A stretch of 35,825 nucleotides of DNA, from positions 1 to 35,825 of the forward strand of contig CAMZAI010000002.1 in NCBI GenBank assembly GCA_947304065.1, written 5' to 3'. A program made the position numbers and the translations under genes. How positions within the stretch are numbered: position 1 is the first letter of the stretch; every line of letters starts with the position of its first letter. Under the pieces are notes generated by a model. That model was not told the DNA's origin and searched no databases. It worked only from the letters and a program-made list of their open reading frames with translations. The DNA comes from an uncultured Clostridia bacterium (GTDB taxonomy: Bacteria > Bacillota > Clostridia > Lachnospirales > Lachnospiraceae). Shown piece after piece: positions 1 to 8,438 of the stretch.

Positions 1-229
1 CCGCTTCCGTCAGGATCTTCCTGACCTCGGTCACATCCTGCAGCGGAGGATTTCCGAGGTTTTCCATCATTTTCCTGCTGTTGCCGGTTTCGCGAAGCTT
101 TACGTTCAGCTCCGCTTCATCAAGGATTACAGACGCATTCGCTATTTCCGCTTTGGCAGCTCCCGTAACCGCAAGCTGCGCCCATATTTCTTTTATCTTA
201 TCAAATTCTATCTGTTGTTCTGTATTCAT
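1..229 (-). CDS. MutS-family (MutS2-like) ATPase, N-terminal fragment
   Basis: Reading the minus strand from an ATG at 229 gives an open frame of 76 codons that runs off the left edge. The start (MNTEQQIEFDKIKEIWAQLA) followed by an ILDEAEL...KLRET...M.NLGNPPL pattern resembles the N-terminal clamp/lever region of MutS2 and of MutS-like proteins common in Clostridia. A GGAG at 240-243 gives ribosome binding 10 bases before the ATG. The ATPase domain would lie outside the window, so neither the Walker motifs nor a Smr nuclease domain can be checked. MutS2 proteins act in recombination control or ribosome-collision rescue; which applies here is unknown. Confidence 0.6.
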   Translation of the reverse strand, partial: MNTEQQIEFDKIKEIWAQLAVTGAAKAEIANASVILDEAELNVKLRETGNSRKMMENLGNPPLQDVTEVRKILTEA

Positions 230-246
230 TTCTGTTAATCTCCAAT

Positions 247-255
247 ATTATACCA
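247..255 (-). promoter_or_regulatory. Candidate extended -10 (TGGTATAAT) before the MutS-like gene
   Basis: The minus strand carries TGG-TATAAT with no convincing -35. The predicted start would fall at about 239-240, which overlaps or removes the GGAG at 240-243 that serves the ATG at 229. Either the transcript is nearly leaderless or this -10 is not the one used. Confidence 0.3.
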
Positions 256-315
256 TATTCTTAATGTGTTTTTCTTCAGTGCTTTTCTTATTTTTTAACT
301 TTATTTTTTAACCTT

Positions 316-362
316 CGAAATAAGAACAAGCCATGACATCCTGACGCAAAGATATCATGGCT
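316..362 (-). terminator. Terminator-like hairpin ending the putative small RNA
   Basis: A 12-bp stem AGCCATGATATC/GATGTCATGGCT (351-362 with 329-340, one G-U on the minus strand) with a 10-nt loop is followed by the moderately U-rich TGTTCTTATTTC. The U-run is broken, so termination may be partial. Confidence 0.4.
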
Positions 363-575
363 CTGAATTAAAAATATATACAATTATCCGCATAGAGAGG
401 AAGCCTCCCTATGAACGAGGTATGTATCCATGATATTAAGCGTACTGAAAGAAAGCTAATGACGCCTATGCCATTAACCCAAATATTACTGATCCTCTTA
501 TCTCAGAAAAATCAGCAATAGTTATCTAACCACGCTTAACATAAAATACCTCGTCTTTCTTAAGTTATTTACTGC
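316..575 (-). ncRNA. Putative structured small RNA, unknown class (~260 nt)
   Basis: No credible protein is encoded between 230 and 627. On the minus strand the segment has its own promoter and folds by eye into: stem A 546-554 with 415-423 (ACGAGGTAT/ATACCTCGT, 9 bp), nested stem B 532-539 with 436-443 (8 bp), apical stem C 511-520 with 484-493 (10 bp), a side hairpin D 470-475 with 458-463, then hairpin E 391-413 (10 bp, 3-nt loop) and hairpin F 329-362 (12 bp). Stems C, D, E and F each contain exactly one imperfect pair; it is G-U on the minus strand and A-C on the plus strand, which argues for a minus-strand RNA. The ends are inferred from promoter and terminator. It lacks the tmRNA, RNase P and SRP RNA motifs I know. 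A closing stem, an internal bubble with a small 3'-side hairpin and an apical stem are loosely 6S-like, but the apical arm is short. Confidence 0.55.
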
Positions 576-581
576 AATCCC

Positions 582-610
582 TTTATAACACTAAAACGGG
601 ATGTTGTCAA
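582..610 (-). promoter_or_regulatory. Sigma-A promoter for the putative small RNA
   Basis: Minus strand: a perfect -35 TTGACA (605-610), a 17-nt spacer and -10 TATAAA (582-587) preceded by TGT, an extended -10. The predicted start is near 575. It lies between the rlmCD stop (628) and the structured region, so it cannot serve rlmCD, and the nearest downstream gene starts 346 bases away. Confidence 0.7.
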
Positions 611-627
611 TTTGGGACTTCTGTTAA

Positions 628-2016
628 TTATCTTTGTTTGCTCAAGAGGCATACCGTCTCCACATGCCCCGTCTGCGGGAACATATCGACGCACTTTGCC
701 TTCTCCAGCCTGTATCCGCCGGCCTGCAGGGGACCTAAGTCACGGGCAAGGCTCACGGGATTGCAGGAAACGTAGACAATGCGGTCCACTCCGTAAGCAA
801 TGATCTTGTCGAGTGCCTTCGGGTGAATGCCCTCGCGCGGAGGATCGAGCACGATCAGGTCGGGCTTGTCTTCTATCGTATCGAGGACCTTTAAGACATC
901 GCCGCAAATGAACTCGCAGTTCGTGATATTGTTGAAATTGGTATTGTCACGGGCAGCCTCGACAGCCTCCTGAACTATCTCCACTCCGATGACCTTCTTC
1001 GCGACGGGCGCGAGCACCTGGGCAATGGTTCCGGTGCCGCTGTAAAGGTCGAAAACGATCTTGTCGCCGGTATCGCCGATGAAATCGCGAGCGGTATTGT
1101 AAAGCACCTCCGCGCCGCGGGAATTCGTCTGGAAGAAAGAGAAGGTCGATATCCTGAAGAACAGTCCGAGCAGCTCCTCAATAAGGAAATCCTTGCCGAA
1201 CAGGATCTCGGTACGCTCTGCTTTTACGGCGTCGGCGTTGTCATCGTTGACCGAATGAAGTATTCCGACGATGCTTCCGTTGAGATTCAGCGCGAGCAGC
1301 CTGTCGCGGAACTTGCCCATGAATTCCGTCTCTGTAATGATGCCGTCGGTCCACTGCGAGGTGGTGATCAGATTGACCAGTATCTCGCCCGTCATCGTGG
1401 CGCGGCGGATCAGAAGATGGCGCAGATACCCTCTGTGAGTAAGCTTATGGGTATATGTCAGTCCATACTCGCGCGCAAGTCCGATCACGCATTTAATGAT
1501 CTCGTTGTAATCGCTGTCAACGATAGCGCAGTCGGTGATCTGAAGGATATCGTAAAAACTGCCCTTCTTGTGCAGGCCCAGCGTCAGCTCGCCGTATTTG
1601 CAGGAATCGCCGAAGCTGAACTCCATCTTGTTGCGGTAAGCGCGATCCGAAGGGCTGGGTGCGATACCGAGGAATTCATATTCTCCTTCAACCGCATTGT
1701 CCAGCAAACGCTTTACCTGAGCCGATTTGAGTTCTAACTGGTCACGGTAGGAAATGCCCTGATACGAGCAGCCTCCGCACTGTCCGAAATGAGGACAGAG
1801 ATACTCCTCCGTCTCGATCGGTGAGCGCTCAAGGACTTCTTTGAGATTGCCTTCCGCTCTTCCGTTGCGTACTTTTCCGATCGTAAATCTGATCTTCTGT
1901 CCGGGAAGCGCGTTCTTCACTGTGACTTTCTCGTCTTCAACAAACACTACTCCCTTGTTCGGAAAATCGGTGCGCTCCACCGTTCCTGTATATTCCATTC
2001 CCTTTTTTACTGCCAT
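628..2016 (-). CDS. rlmCD: 23S rRNA (uracil-5-)-methyltransferase, RlmD/RlmCD (RumA) family
   Basis: This is a SAM-dependent 5-methyluridine methyltransferase of 23S rRNA; in Gram-positive bacteria one RlmCD enzyme methylates both U747 and U1939 (E. coli numbering). The 462 residues show an N-terminal TRAM domain (about 1-60) and iron-sulfur cysteines CPHFGQCGGC (C74, C80, C83, plus a later Cys in QITDCAI). The Rossmann motif is VFDLYSGTGTIAQ, the catalytic loop DPPREG is followed by the nucleophile in YVSCNP, and the C-terminal end is MFPQTGHVETV. The length is normal. GAGGAG lies 5-10 bases before the ATG. TrmA (tRNA U54) is the main alternative, but the TRAM and Fe-S features favour the rRNA enzyme. 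Confidence 0.9.
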   Translation of the reverse strand: MAVKKGMEYTGTVERTDFPNKGVVFVEDEKVTVKNALPGQKIRFTIGKVRNGRAEGNLKEVLERSPIETEEYLCPHFGQCGGCSYQGISYRDQLELKSAQVKRLLDNAVEGEYEFLGIAPSPSDRAYRNKMEFSFGDSCKYGELTLGLHKKGSFYDILQITDCAIVDSDYNEIIKCVIGLAREYGLTYTHKLTHRGYLRHLLIRRATMTGEILVNLITTSQWTDGIITETEFMGKFRDRLLALNLNGSIVGILHSVNDDNADAVKAERTEILFGKDFLIEELLGLFFRISTFSFFQTNSRGAEVLYNTARDFIGDTGDKIVFDLYSGTGTIAQVLAPVAKKVIGVEIVQEAVEAARDNTNFNNITNCEFICGDVLKVLDTIEDKPDLIVLDPPREGIHPKALDKIIAYGVDRIVYVSCNPVSLARDLGPLQAGGYRLEKAKCVDMFPQTGHVETVCLLSKQR

Positions 2017-2057
2017 TTTCTCTCCTCTTTGGGTGCGTTTTATTCCATATTTGACTT

Positions 2058-2066
2058 ATTTTACCA
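2058..2066 (-). promoter_or_regulatory. Candidate extended -10 for rlmCD
   Basis: Minus strand TGG-TAAAAT with no clear -35. The inferred start near 2051 gives a leader of about 35 nt before the rlmCD ATG at 2016. Confidence 0.35.
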
Positions 2067-2104
2067 CAACATTGCATATATTGCACGTCGGCTTACGATT
2101 TCTC

Positions 2105-2133
2105 TTTACTTTAGTTCTTCGAAGTGTTAAAAT
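2105..2133 (+). promoter_or_regulatory. Promoter of the yerC-like gene
   Basis: TTTACT (2105-2110), a 17-nt spacer and TAAAAT (2128-2133) preceded by TGT make a reasonable extended-type sigma-A promoter. The ribosome binding site AAGGAG (2154-2159) follows, 6 bases before the ATG at 2166. Confidence 0.55.
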
Positions 2134-2165
2134 TGTATTGTATTAAACAAACAAAGGAGTAAGTC

Positions 2166-2483
2166 ATGAATCAGAAAATACATACCGAAGCGGTCAGCTA
2201 TCTTTTCGAAGCAGTCCTAAGCCTTAAGGACGAGAACGAATGCTATACCTTTTTCGAAGATATCTGCACTATCAACGAGCTCTTATCGCTTGCGCAGCGT
2301 TTTGAGGTTGCTTCGATGCTCCGTTCCGGAAAAACATATCTCGACATTGCTGAGAAGACCGGTGCTTCAACCGCTACCATCAGCCGTGTAAACCGTTCCT
2401 TAAACTATGGCAACGACGGCTATGACATGGTATTTAAGCGTATTTCTCCCGCACCCGATGTAAAGCATGAGAAAAAGGATTAA
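2166..2483 (+). CDS. TrpR-related DNA-binding protein, YerC/YecD family
   Basis: A protein of 105 residues, of the size and pattern of the YerC/YecD group of the Trp repressor superfamily. It has an all-helical N-terminus (MNQKIHTEAVSYLFEAVLSL), then LLSLAQRFEVASML, and a helix-turn-helix around residues 57-77 (KTYLDIAEKTGASTATISRV) ending in RSLNYGNDGY, typical of the family. The physiological targets of this family are poorly known and tryptophan binding is not expected. It is divergent from rlmCD and followed by a DUF218 gene that starts 4 bases after its stop, or overlaps it, so the two are probably cotranscribed. Confidence 0.85.
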   Translation: MNQKIHTEAVSYLFEAVLSLKDENECYTFFEDICTINELLSLAQRFEVASMLRSGKTYLDIAEKTGASTATISRVNRSLNYGNDGYDMVFKRISPAPDVKHEKKD

Positions 2484-2487
2484 GCCC

Positions 2488-3231
2488 ATGCTCCTGCGTA
2501 CGATCATTGCCGTACTGCTTTTTCTCGCCGCTCTTGCCTGCATTAAATACAGCTTCACGATCATGGCTGTGGGTTCGGGCTCGAAGTTCTTCATCTTCTG
2601 GGACGTATGCGGCGTAATCTTTATTTTGCTCGGAATCTCCGTATTCTCGGGCTTTTTTTCGCATATCCCGACGGCTCTAAAAGCTGTCTTTTTCTCTCTT
2701 GCCGGCATTCTGGCGGTACTCTTCGCCGTTATAGTCTCCCTGATCTATTCCTCCTATAAGAAAGAAGCGCCGAAAGATCTCGATTATGTGATCGTTCTGG
2801 GAGCTCAGGTAAAGCCCGACGGCCCGAGCGTCGTGCTCTCATACCGTCTGCAGGCAGCTCTCGACTATCTGCAGTCCAATCCCGATACCAAATGCATAGT
2901 TTCGGGCGCACAGGGTTCAAACGAGCCCTGCACGGAAGCATCCGCGATGTGCGACTGGCTCACCTCTCACGGCATAGAAAGAGACCGCATCATCCTTGAG
3001 GAAAAAGCGGTCAACACACGTCAAAATATATCCTACAGCAAGGAATTCATCCCCGAAGGCTCCTCGATCGGCATTGTGACCAACCGGTTCCACATGTACA
3101 GAGCACTCTTCCTCTGCCGCAAGTTCGGGATCGCGGATCCGCAGCCGGTCAACGCAGATTCACTGCGAAAATATGAGCCGAATAATGTCGTAAGGGAATT
3201 CTTCGGCGTACTGAAAGACTGGATATTCTGA
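2488..3231 (+). CDS. YdcF/ElyC/SanA-like DUF218 membrane protein
   Basis: A membrane protein with about three N-terminal hydrophobic segments (TIIAVLLFLAALAC; FFIFWDVCGVIFILLGISVF; VFFSLAGILAVLFAVIVSLIY) followed by a DUF218 domain. The domain shows DYVIVLGAQVKPDGPS, CIVSGAQGS...TEA, the ILEE...NTRQNISYS motif and IGIVTNRFHMYRA. ElyC and SanA in E. coli affect envelope integrity and peptidoglycan metabolism; the reaction is not established. I prefer the ATG at 2488 because AAAGGA lies 8 bases upstream. An in-frame ATG at 2467 would add a basic MRKRIKP extension and overlap the upstream gene, but has no ribosome binding site. Confidence 0.8.
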   Translation: MLLRTIIAVLLFLAALACIKYSFTIMAVGSGSKFFIFWDVCGVIFILLGISVFSGFFSHIPTALKAVFFSLAGILAVLFAVIVSLIYSSYKKEAPKDLDYVIVLGAQVKPDGPSVVLSYRLQAALDYLQSNPDTKCIVSGAQGSNEPCTEASAMCDWLTSHGIERDRIILEEKAVNTRQNISYSKEFIPEGSSIGIVTNRFHMYRALFLCRKFGIADPQPVNADSLRKYEPNNVVREFFGVLKDWIF

Positions 3232-3264
3232 TCCGCAAGCAAATTTAACGTAACTGACAAAGCA

Positions 3265-3303
3265 GCCTGCCGCACGTTTTCGTGTACGGCAGGCCTGTTT
3301 TTT
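3265..3303 (+). terminator. Rho-independent terminator after the DUF218 gene
   Basis: GCCTGCCG (3265-3272) pairs with CGGCAGGC (3287-3294), with further CAC/GTG pairing inside, followed by CTGTTTTTT. The T-run overlaps the stop codon of the converging helicase gene. The minus-strand copy lacks an immediate T-run. Confidence 0.85.
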
Positions 3304-6300
3304 ATACGTTCATTGAAAAGATATCTTCGAGTTCTTCCCTCGTAAGAAGGTTGATGAATACCTCCTTCGACTGGATAACGGAATCCGAGAGCTCCTTCTT
3401 TTTCTGCTGCAGCTTGTAAATATTCTCCTCGACCGAATTTCTGGTCAGCAGCTTAAGCACATAAACATTGCTCGTCTGTCCGATACGGTAGGCACGGTCG
3501 GTCGCCTGGTCCTCGACAGCGGGATTCCACCAGGGATCGTAGTGGATAACGGTATCCGCTCCGATCAGGTTCAGTCCGGTGCCGCCTGCCTTCAGCGAGA
3601 TCAGGAATACATCGCATTCGCCCGCATTGAAGCGTTTCGCCATGTCCAGACGGTCCTCGGGATCGGTCTGGCCGTCGAGGTAGAAGTACTTTATCTCCCT
3701 CGTATCGAGCTCCTTGCGGATGATCTCGAGCATGCTCGTAAACTGTGAGAATACGAGCGTACGGTGGCCGTTCGCGATGGCGTTGTCCAGCTGCGTCATA
3801 AGGAGTTCGAGCTTTCCGCTGCCGCCGTTGTAATTCTCTATGAATGTGCCGGGATGGCAGCATATCTGGCGCAGTCTCGTAAGAGCCGCCAGTATCTTTA
3901 TCTGGCTCTTCTCTATGCCGTTCTGGTTTATCTCGCCGAACAGATCGGTCCTTATCTGGCTCAGATACGACAGATATACCTTCTTCTGCTCCTCGGTCAT
4001 CGTAGCGATCATCTTCTCTTCGAGCTTGCCCGGGAGTTCCTTAAGTACGTCTTTCTTCATACGGCGCATGATGAACGGACGTATCCTGGTGTTCAGGCTC
4101 TCGAGAACCTCAGTGTCGCCCGCTATTATGGGCTTCTCATATCTCGCAGCGAATCTCGAATGCGCCATCAGGAAGTTCGGCATGATAAAGTCAAATATCG
4201 ACCAGAGCTCCGAAAGCGAATTCTCGATGGGCGTACCCGTAAGGGCGAACCTGTGCTCGGCTCTCAGCAGCTTTACCGACTGGGCGTTCAGTGACGCCGC
4301 ATTCTTTATGAACTGAGCCTCGTCCAGGAATATGGTCTCGAACAGTATCTTGCGATAGAGCGCCACATCCCTTCTCATCAGCGGGTAGGACGTGATCACT
4401 ACGTCGTAATCCGCATAACTCTCTATCATGGCCTTTCTGTCGGGCGGTGCGCCGGTAACGACGATGGCCTTCATGTCGGGACAGAAATTCGATATCTCGT
4501 CCATCCAGTTATATACGATCGAGGAAGGACAAACGATCAGGAAATGCGCGGGCGTACCTTTCTCTTCCGCTCGCTGCTTCACGGCCTTCATGTAAACGAT
4601 GGTCTGGAGCGTCTTTCCGAGACCCATATCGTCGGCAAGTATTCCGCCGAGGCAATTCTTCGCGAGCGTCATGAGCCAGCGATAGCCGACCTCCTGATAA
4701 CCGCGGAGCGTTGCGTTGATGCCCTCGGGCAGTTCAAATACCTCATTCTCAGCGTTGCGGATATTGTCAATGAGCTTAACAAAGTCGGAATTGCGTTCAA
4801 CGTTGAAGCCGCATTTGTCGAGAGCGTCGTTCAGATAGAATGCGTTGCTCTTGCTGAGACGAATGCCGTTCCGGCCGATGTTCTTCGACGAAACACCCAG
4901 ATTGTCCAGGATGTCCATCAGATGCTCGAAGCCGTCGTCCTGCAGATTTATGAAGCTGCCGTCCTGCATGCGGTAGTACTTCTTTCGTACGCGCAGAGAG
5001 CGGAACAGGCTCTGCAGCTCATCCGCGTCCATATCCGCGTAATTGAAGTCCATCTCGAGAAGGTCCATGTCGGAGCTGACTCTCAGTCCGATATTGAAGC
5101 CGCTTCCCGAAACAACCCTCAGCTTCCTGAATTCGTCTGAATAATAGAGCTCCGCCTCCGCTGAAAGATCCGAGATATCCCCGGTCAGGAAATCGTAGAT
5201 GCCGGACTCGCTCTTTAACAGATAGAAGCCGGATCTCGCCTCAAATCCGCGGCTTTCAAGGAGGTCCGTAAGCTCGCCCTCCTTATTCTTGTCGCGCGTG
5301 ATGATATAGTAATCGCTCTTGGGGTTCTCGAACGAATTGAACTCGAAATCACCGTAGATAAAGTGCACCTCGGCCTTGATCGAATTCACGTAACGGTCGA
5401 AGTAAATGCTGCACTTGAGCTCGGGCGCGATGTAGCGGTCCTGCAGCTCCTCGGGGATCTCGATGTCCATGCTGTCGCCGATCTTCGGCAGGACTTCCTC
5501 GAGGAAACGCTGCTTGTTCTCGCCGCGGAATATAAGCGCGGGCTTATCCGGTCCGAGATTATTGAAGAAGGGCGCGTAATTTCGCTTAAAGCGAGCGTCG
5601 GGCATGAATACCGCACCGTTGTAGTAGATCAGGTCTCCGGTCTTCGCAAGCGGTATTACGGCCTCTTTATCGCGGTAATCGAGTACGATCGCGTCGTCTA
5701 CGATATCGAGATCGTATTTGATGTTGGGGTTCTGATTGAATACGCGCACGTTCTCGTAGGTATTGTCATAGAGTTTGAGCGTGAACGAATACTTTCCGAC
5801 GATCTTAAGCAGCTTCAGCAGAAGCGTCTGCGTCAGCATCATCCTCGAACGCTCGAAGACCTTCATCGTCGAGCTGTCCTCGTCCATTCCGAGTATCTCG
5901 AGCACCTCGATAATAAAGTCGAGGATCTCCTGTGATGATTTGTCGAATTCGCTCTCGTAATAGATAAACTTGAATTCTTTGCCGAGGATTATATCCTGTT
6001 TGCCGATATAATCGAGGACAAAGCGCTTGATATTCTGAATCTTGTAGAGACGGTCGTGGCCGCATTTGAGTGAAAGGAACGCGTTGCCTTCGGCGCTGCC
6101 GAGGATCTGGGGAACGGTGATCTCGGGCTCGATGTGATAGATCTCCATCGGGCATACCATGTCCTCCTGACCCCTGAAGAAATCAAGGCATGCGCAGGCG
6201 CGCCTGTCCTCGGGATTCGCGAGCTTCCCCATCTTTTCCTTTTCCTGATGCTTGAGGATGCTCAAGAAACCGGCGATCGCATGGCGGCAGGCTCCCTTTT

Positions 6301-6529
6301 CCTTCGCGGCGTCGGCGCAGTTGCAGGTATAGGTAAGTCCCTTTTCCTCGTCTTCGCCCAAAGTCACCGTATATTCAAAATTGTCCAGAACACTGCATCG
6401 GATCAGTCCGGTCGACCTCTGTATCTGAACGTTTCTGACCGCACCGCTCCTGTACAGCTGGGTGCCCCTCAGATATACCTGACTTCCCGAGGCTATGCCT
6501 CTTAGCATGGTCCTGTTTAATTCCTGCAT
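3302..6529 (-). CDS. SNF2-family DNA translocase with SWIM zinc finger
   Basis: A 1075-residue bacterial SNF2/Rad54-like ATPase. An N-terminal SWIM zinc finger has C69, C71, C81 and H83. A long middle region of about 500 residues fits the bacterial SNF2-associated domain. The motor follows: GGILADDMGLGKTLQT (Walker A), VITSYPLMRRD, the Walker B variant LDEAQ, LTGTPIENSLSELWSI, then the second RecA lobe with LVFSQFTSMLEII, GGTGLNLIGADTVIHYDPWWNP and DQATDRAYRIGQ. Such proteins probably remodel protein-DNA complexes; the bacterial role is unclear. The start is 2 bases after the U32 gene, so it is probably the last gene of the mtaB-to-helicase operon. Confidence 0.92.
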   Translation of the reverse strand: MQELNRTMLRGIASGSQVYLRGTQLYRSGAVRNVQIQRSTGLIRCSVLDNFEYTVTLGEDEEKGLTYTCNCADAAKEKGACRHAIAGFLSILKHQEKEKMGKLANPEDRRACACLDFFRGQEDMVCPMEIYHIEPEITVPQILGSAEGNAFLSLKCGHDRLYKIQNIKRFVLDYIGKQDIILGKEFKFIYYESEFDKSSQEILDFIIEVLEILGMDEDSSTMKVFERSRMMLTQTLLLKLLKIVGKYSFTLKLYDNTYENVRVFNQNPNIKYDLDIVDDAIVLDYRDKEAVIPLAKTGDLIYYNGAVFMPDARFKRNYAPFFNNLGPDKPALIFRGENKQRFLEEVLPKIGDSMDIEIPEELQDRYIAPELKCSIYFDRYVNSIKAEVHFIYGDFEFNSFENPKSDYYIITRDKNKEGELTDLLESRGFEARSGFYLLKSESGIYDFLTGDISDLSAEAELYYSDEFRKLRVVSGSGFNIGLRVSSDMDLLEMDFNYADMDADELQSLFRSLRVRKKYYRMQDGSFINLQDDGFEHLMDILDNLGVSSKNIGRNGIRLSKSNAFYLNDALDKCGFNVERNSDFVKLIDNIRNAENEVFELPEGINATLRGYQEVGYRWLMTLAKNCLGGILADDMGLGKTLQTIVYMKAVKQRAEEKGTPAHFLIVCPSSIVYNWMDEISNFCPDMKAIVVTGAPPDRKAMIESYADYDVVITSYPLMRRDVALYRKILFETIFLDEAQFIKNAASLNAQSVKLLRAEHRFALTGTPIENSLSELWSIFDFIMPNFLMAHSRFAARYEKPIIAGDTEVLESLNTRIRPFIMRRMKKDVLKELPGKLEEKMIATMTEEQKKVYLSYLSQIRTDLFGEINQNGIEKSQIKILAALTRLRQICCHPGTFIENYNGGSGKLELLMTQLDNAIANGHRTLVFSQFTSMLEIIRKELDTREIKYFYLDGQTDPEDRLDMAKRFNAGECDVFLISLKAGGTGLNLIGADTVIHYDPWWNPAVEDQATDRAYRIGQTSNVYVLKLLTRNSVEENIYKLQQKKKELSDSVIQSKEVFINLLTREELEDIFSMNV

Positions 6530-6531
6530 TA

Positions 6532-7773
6532 TCAGACTGCCTTTCCTCTGAAAAGATCGCCTTCGCGTATCCTTCGGTCAACGGTTACATGTATGATCTG
6601 CGAAGCATGCGGGCAGCTCTCCATCTGCTCGCCCTGCTCGTTGGTTATAGAAATGACTTTTGTCTGCTCGCACAGTATCTTTCCGGGCGCGAGTATCTCG
6701 AGGCTGTCCCCGACGCAGAACTTGTTCTTCTGCTCGAGCACTCCGGTAAAGGTTCCGTCGGCGTTCTCCGTCACGCTCCTTACCGTACCGTAGTAGACAT
6801 ATTCCTTTACGTATGTGCTGTTCTCGTAGACCATCGAGTCGGTCCCGGGCTTCCCGAAATAGAAGCCTGTGGTAAATCTGCGGTTCGTGCACTTGCCTAT
6901 TTCCCCGAAGTATACCGGGATATTCTTTTTATACTCTTCGGGATCCTCAAAAAAAGTATCGATCGCGTTCCTGTATGCCCTCGCCACCGTAGCCACGTAC
7001 AGCGCGGTCTTCATCCTTCCCTCGACCTTCAGTGAGTCGATGCCGGCGTCCACTATCTCGGGGATGTGATCGACCATGCAGAGGTCCTTTGAGTTAAAGA
7101 TAAATGTGCCTCTCTCGTTCTCCTCAACGGGCATGTACTCGCCCGGACGCGTCTCCTCCGTCAGATAATATCTCCATCTGCAGGGATGCGTGCATTCACC
7201 GAGATTCGCGTCACGGCCCGTCATATAATTGCTGAGCAGGCATCTTCCCGAATAGGAAATGCACATCGCTCCGTGTATGAAGCTCTCTATCTCCATCCCG
7301 TCGCCGATATGCCCGCGGATCTGTTTTATCTCGGCCAGACTCAGTTCACGCGCGGAAACAACTCTCGTCGCGCCCTGCTCCTTCCAGAAATCGTAGTCCA
7401 TGTAATTCACATTATTGGCCTGGGTGCTTATATGTCTCTCGATCGAAGGAGCATATTTTTTCGCGAGCATGAAAACGCCGGGATCCGATATGATCAGACC
7501 GTCGGGAGCCATCTCCTCCAGCTCCTTCATATACTCCGCGATCCCGTCAAGATCGCCGTTATGAGCCGTTATGTTGACCGTAACATAGACCTGCTTTCCG
7601 CGCTCGTGAGCATAAGAAATACCCGCGATCATGTCTTCTTTCGGAAAGTTCTTCGCCTTCGCGCGGAGTCCGTACATATCGCCTCCGATATATACGGCGT
7701 CTGCGCCGAAATCGATCGCCGTCTTCAATACATCAAGACTGCCCGCAGGCATCAAAAGTTCGGGTTTCTTCAT
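6532..7773 (-). CDS. trhP: U32-family protein, tRNA 5-hydroxyuridine pathway (TrhP/YrrO-like)
   Basis: A U32 'peptidase' of 413 residues. It begins MKKPELLMPAGSLDVLK and contains the family signature around ESFIHGAMCISYSGRCLLSN followed by TGRDANLGECTHPCRW, whose cysteines bind the Fe-S cluster in this family. TrhP proteins are needed for prephenate-dependent 5-hydroxylation of U34 in tRNA. The next upstream gene is trmR, which methylates exactly that product, so the assignment is supported by context. A GTG at 7791 would add six residues, but it has no ribosome binding site, whereas GAAAGGA precedes the ATG at 7773. RlhA (23S rRNA) is the alternative; it is usually much longer. Confidence 0.85.
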   Translation of the reverse strand: MKKPELLMPAGSLDVLKTAIDFGADAVYIGGDMYGLRAKAKNFPKEDMIAGISYAHERGKQVYVTVNITAHNGDLDGIAEYMKELEEMAPDGLIISDPGVFMLAKKYAPSIERHISTQANNVNYMDYDFWKEQGATRVVSARELSLAEIKQIRGHIGDGMEIESFIHGAMCISYSGRCLLSNYMTGRDANLGECTHPCRWRYYLTEETRPGEYMPVEENERGTFIFNSKDLCMVDHIPEIVDAGIDSLKVEGRMKTALYVATVARAYRNAIDTFFEDPEEYKKNIPVYFGEIGKCTNRRFTTGFYFGKPGTDSMVYENSTYVKEYVYYGTVRSVTENADGTFTGVLEQKNKFCVGDSLEILAPGKILCEQTKVISITNEQGEQMESCPHASQIIHVTVDRRIREGDLFRGKAV

Positions 7774-7796
7774 AATGTCCTTTCGCTTCACGAAAA

Positions 7797-8438
7797 CTAA
7801 ATCACATAAGAAACCGCAAGTCCGTCCCCGATCGGGAGGATCACGGTTTGAAGCCGTTCATCGTGGGTAATATCGTACAGATAATCCCTCATCCTCATGT
7901 GGATCGTACGGTCTCTGCGTTCTATCGAGAATTTTGACTCGGCAATGCTGCCCTCGAGCAGTACATTGTCGGTGAGAAGCATCCCGCCCGCAGGCAGGAG
8001 CTTTAGGATATCGGGCAGCCACGCGGGATACTGTCCCTTCGCGGCGTCAAGGAAGATCATGTCGAAGGTCCTGCCCTCGGAAACGAGCTTTTTAAGGGTC
8101 TCCCCCGCATCGCCTTCGATAAGCTTTATGCGCTCATGTCCTTCCAGATTTTTCCTGGCATGAACGAGCCTCATCTCAACCTTCTCGAGCGTCGTGATCG
8201 TACAGTCGGCGGGCGCGTACTCATGCATATATAATGTCGAGAAGCCGACCGCAGTTCCGATCTCCAGAACTGCTTTCGGCTTTTGACTGGTCAGCATAAA
8301 CCGCAGATATCTCTGCGTATCGCGTCTGATGATGGGAACGCCTTCGCTCAGGGCCCACTCTTCGAGCTGCCTGAGGTACGCGGGTTCGTCACCGTCGAGC
8401 GATTCCAAATACTTTGTTATATGTTCGTTTACGATCAT
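7797..8438 (-). CDS. trmR: tRNA 5-hydroxyuridine methyltransferase TrmR (YrrM-like O-methyltransferase)
   Basis: A class I SAM-dependent O-methyltransferase of 213 residues in the YrrM group. Motif I is AVLEIGTAVGFSTLYM, followed by ITTLEKVEMR, the metal/catalytic region DMIFLDAAKGQYPAWL and LLTDNVLLEG. B. subtilis TrmR converts 5-hydroxyuridine-34 of tRNA to 5-methoxyuridine. Its position between the MltG-like gene (4-base ATGA overlap) and the U32 gene is the same as in B. subtilis (yrrL-yrrM-yrrN-yrrO), so the specific function is favoured over a generic catechol-type methyltransferase. Confidence 0.85.
   Translation of the reverse strand: MIVNEHITKYLESLDGDEPAYLRQLEEWALSEGVPIIRRDTQRYLRFMLTSQKPKAVLEIGTAVGFSTLYMHEYAPADCTITTLEKVEMRLVHARKNLEGHERIKLIEGDAGETLKKLVSEGRTFDMIFLDAAKGQYPAWLPDILKLLPAGGMLLTDNVLLEGSIAESKFSIERRDRTIHMRMRDYLYDITHDERLQTVILPIGDGLAVSYVI

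Noticed and set aside
363-627. tRNA, tmRNA, RNase P RNA or a small protein in the rlmCD-mutS gap
   Set aside because: No cloverleaf, no GGTTCGANTCC, no GAGGAAAGTCC and no credible open frame with a ribosome binding site; the stems fit a different RNA.
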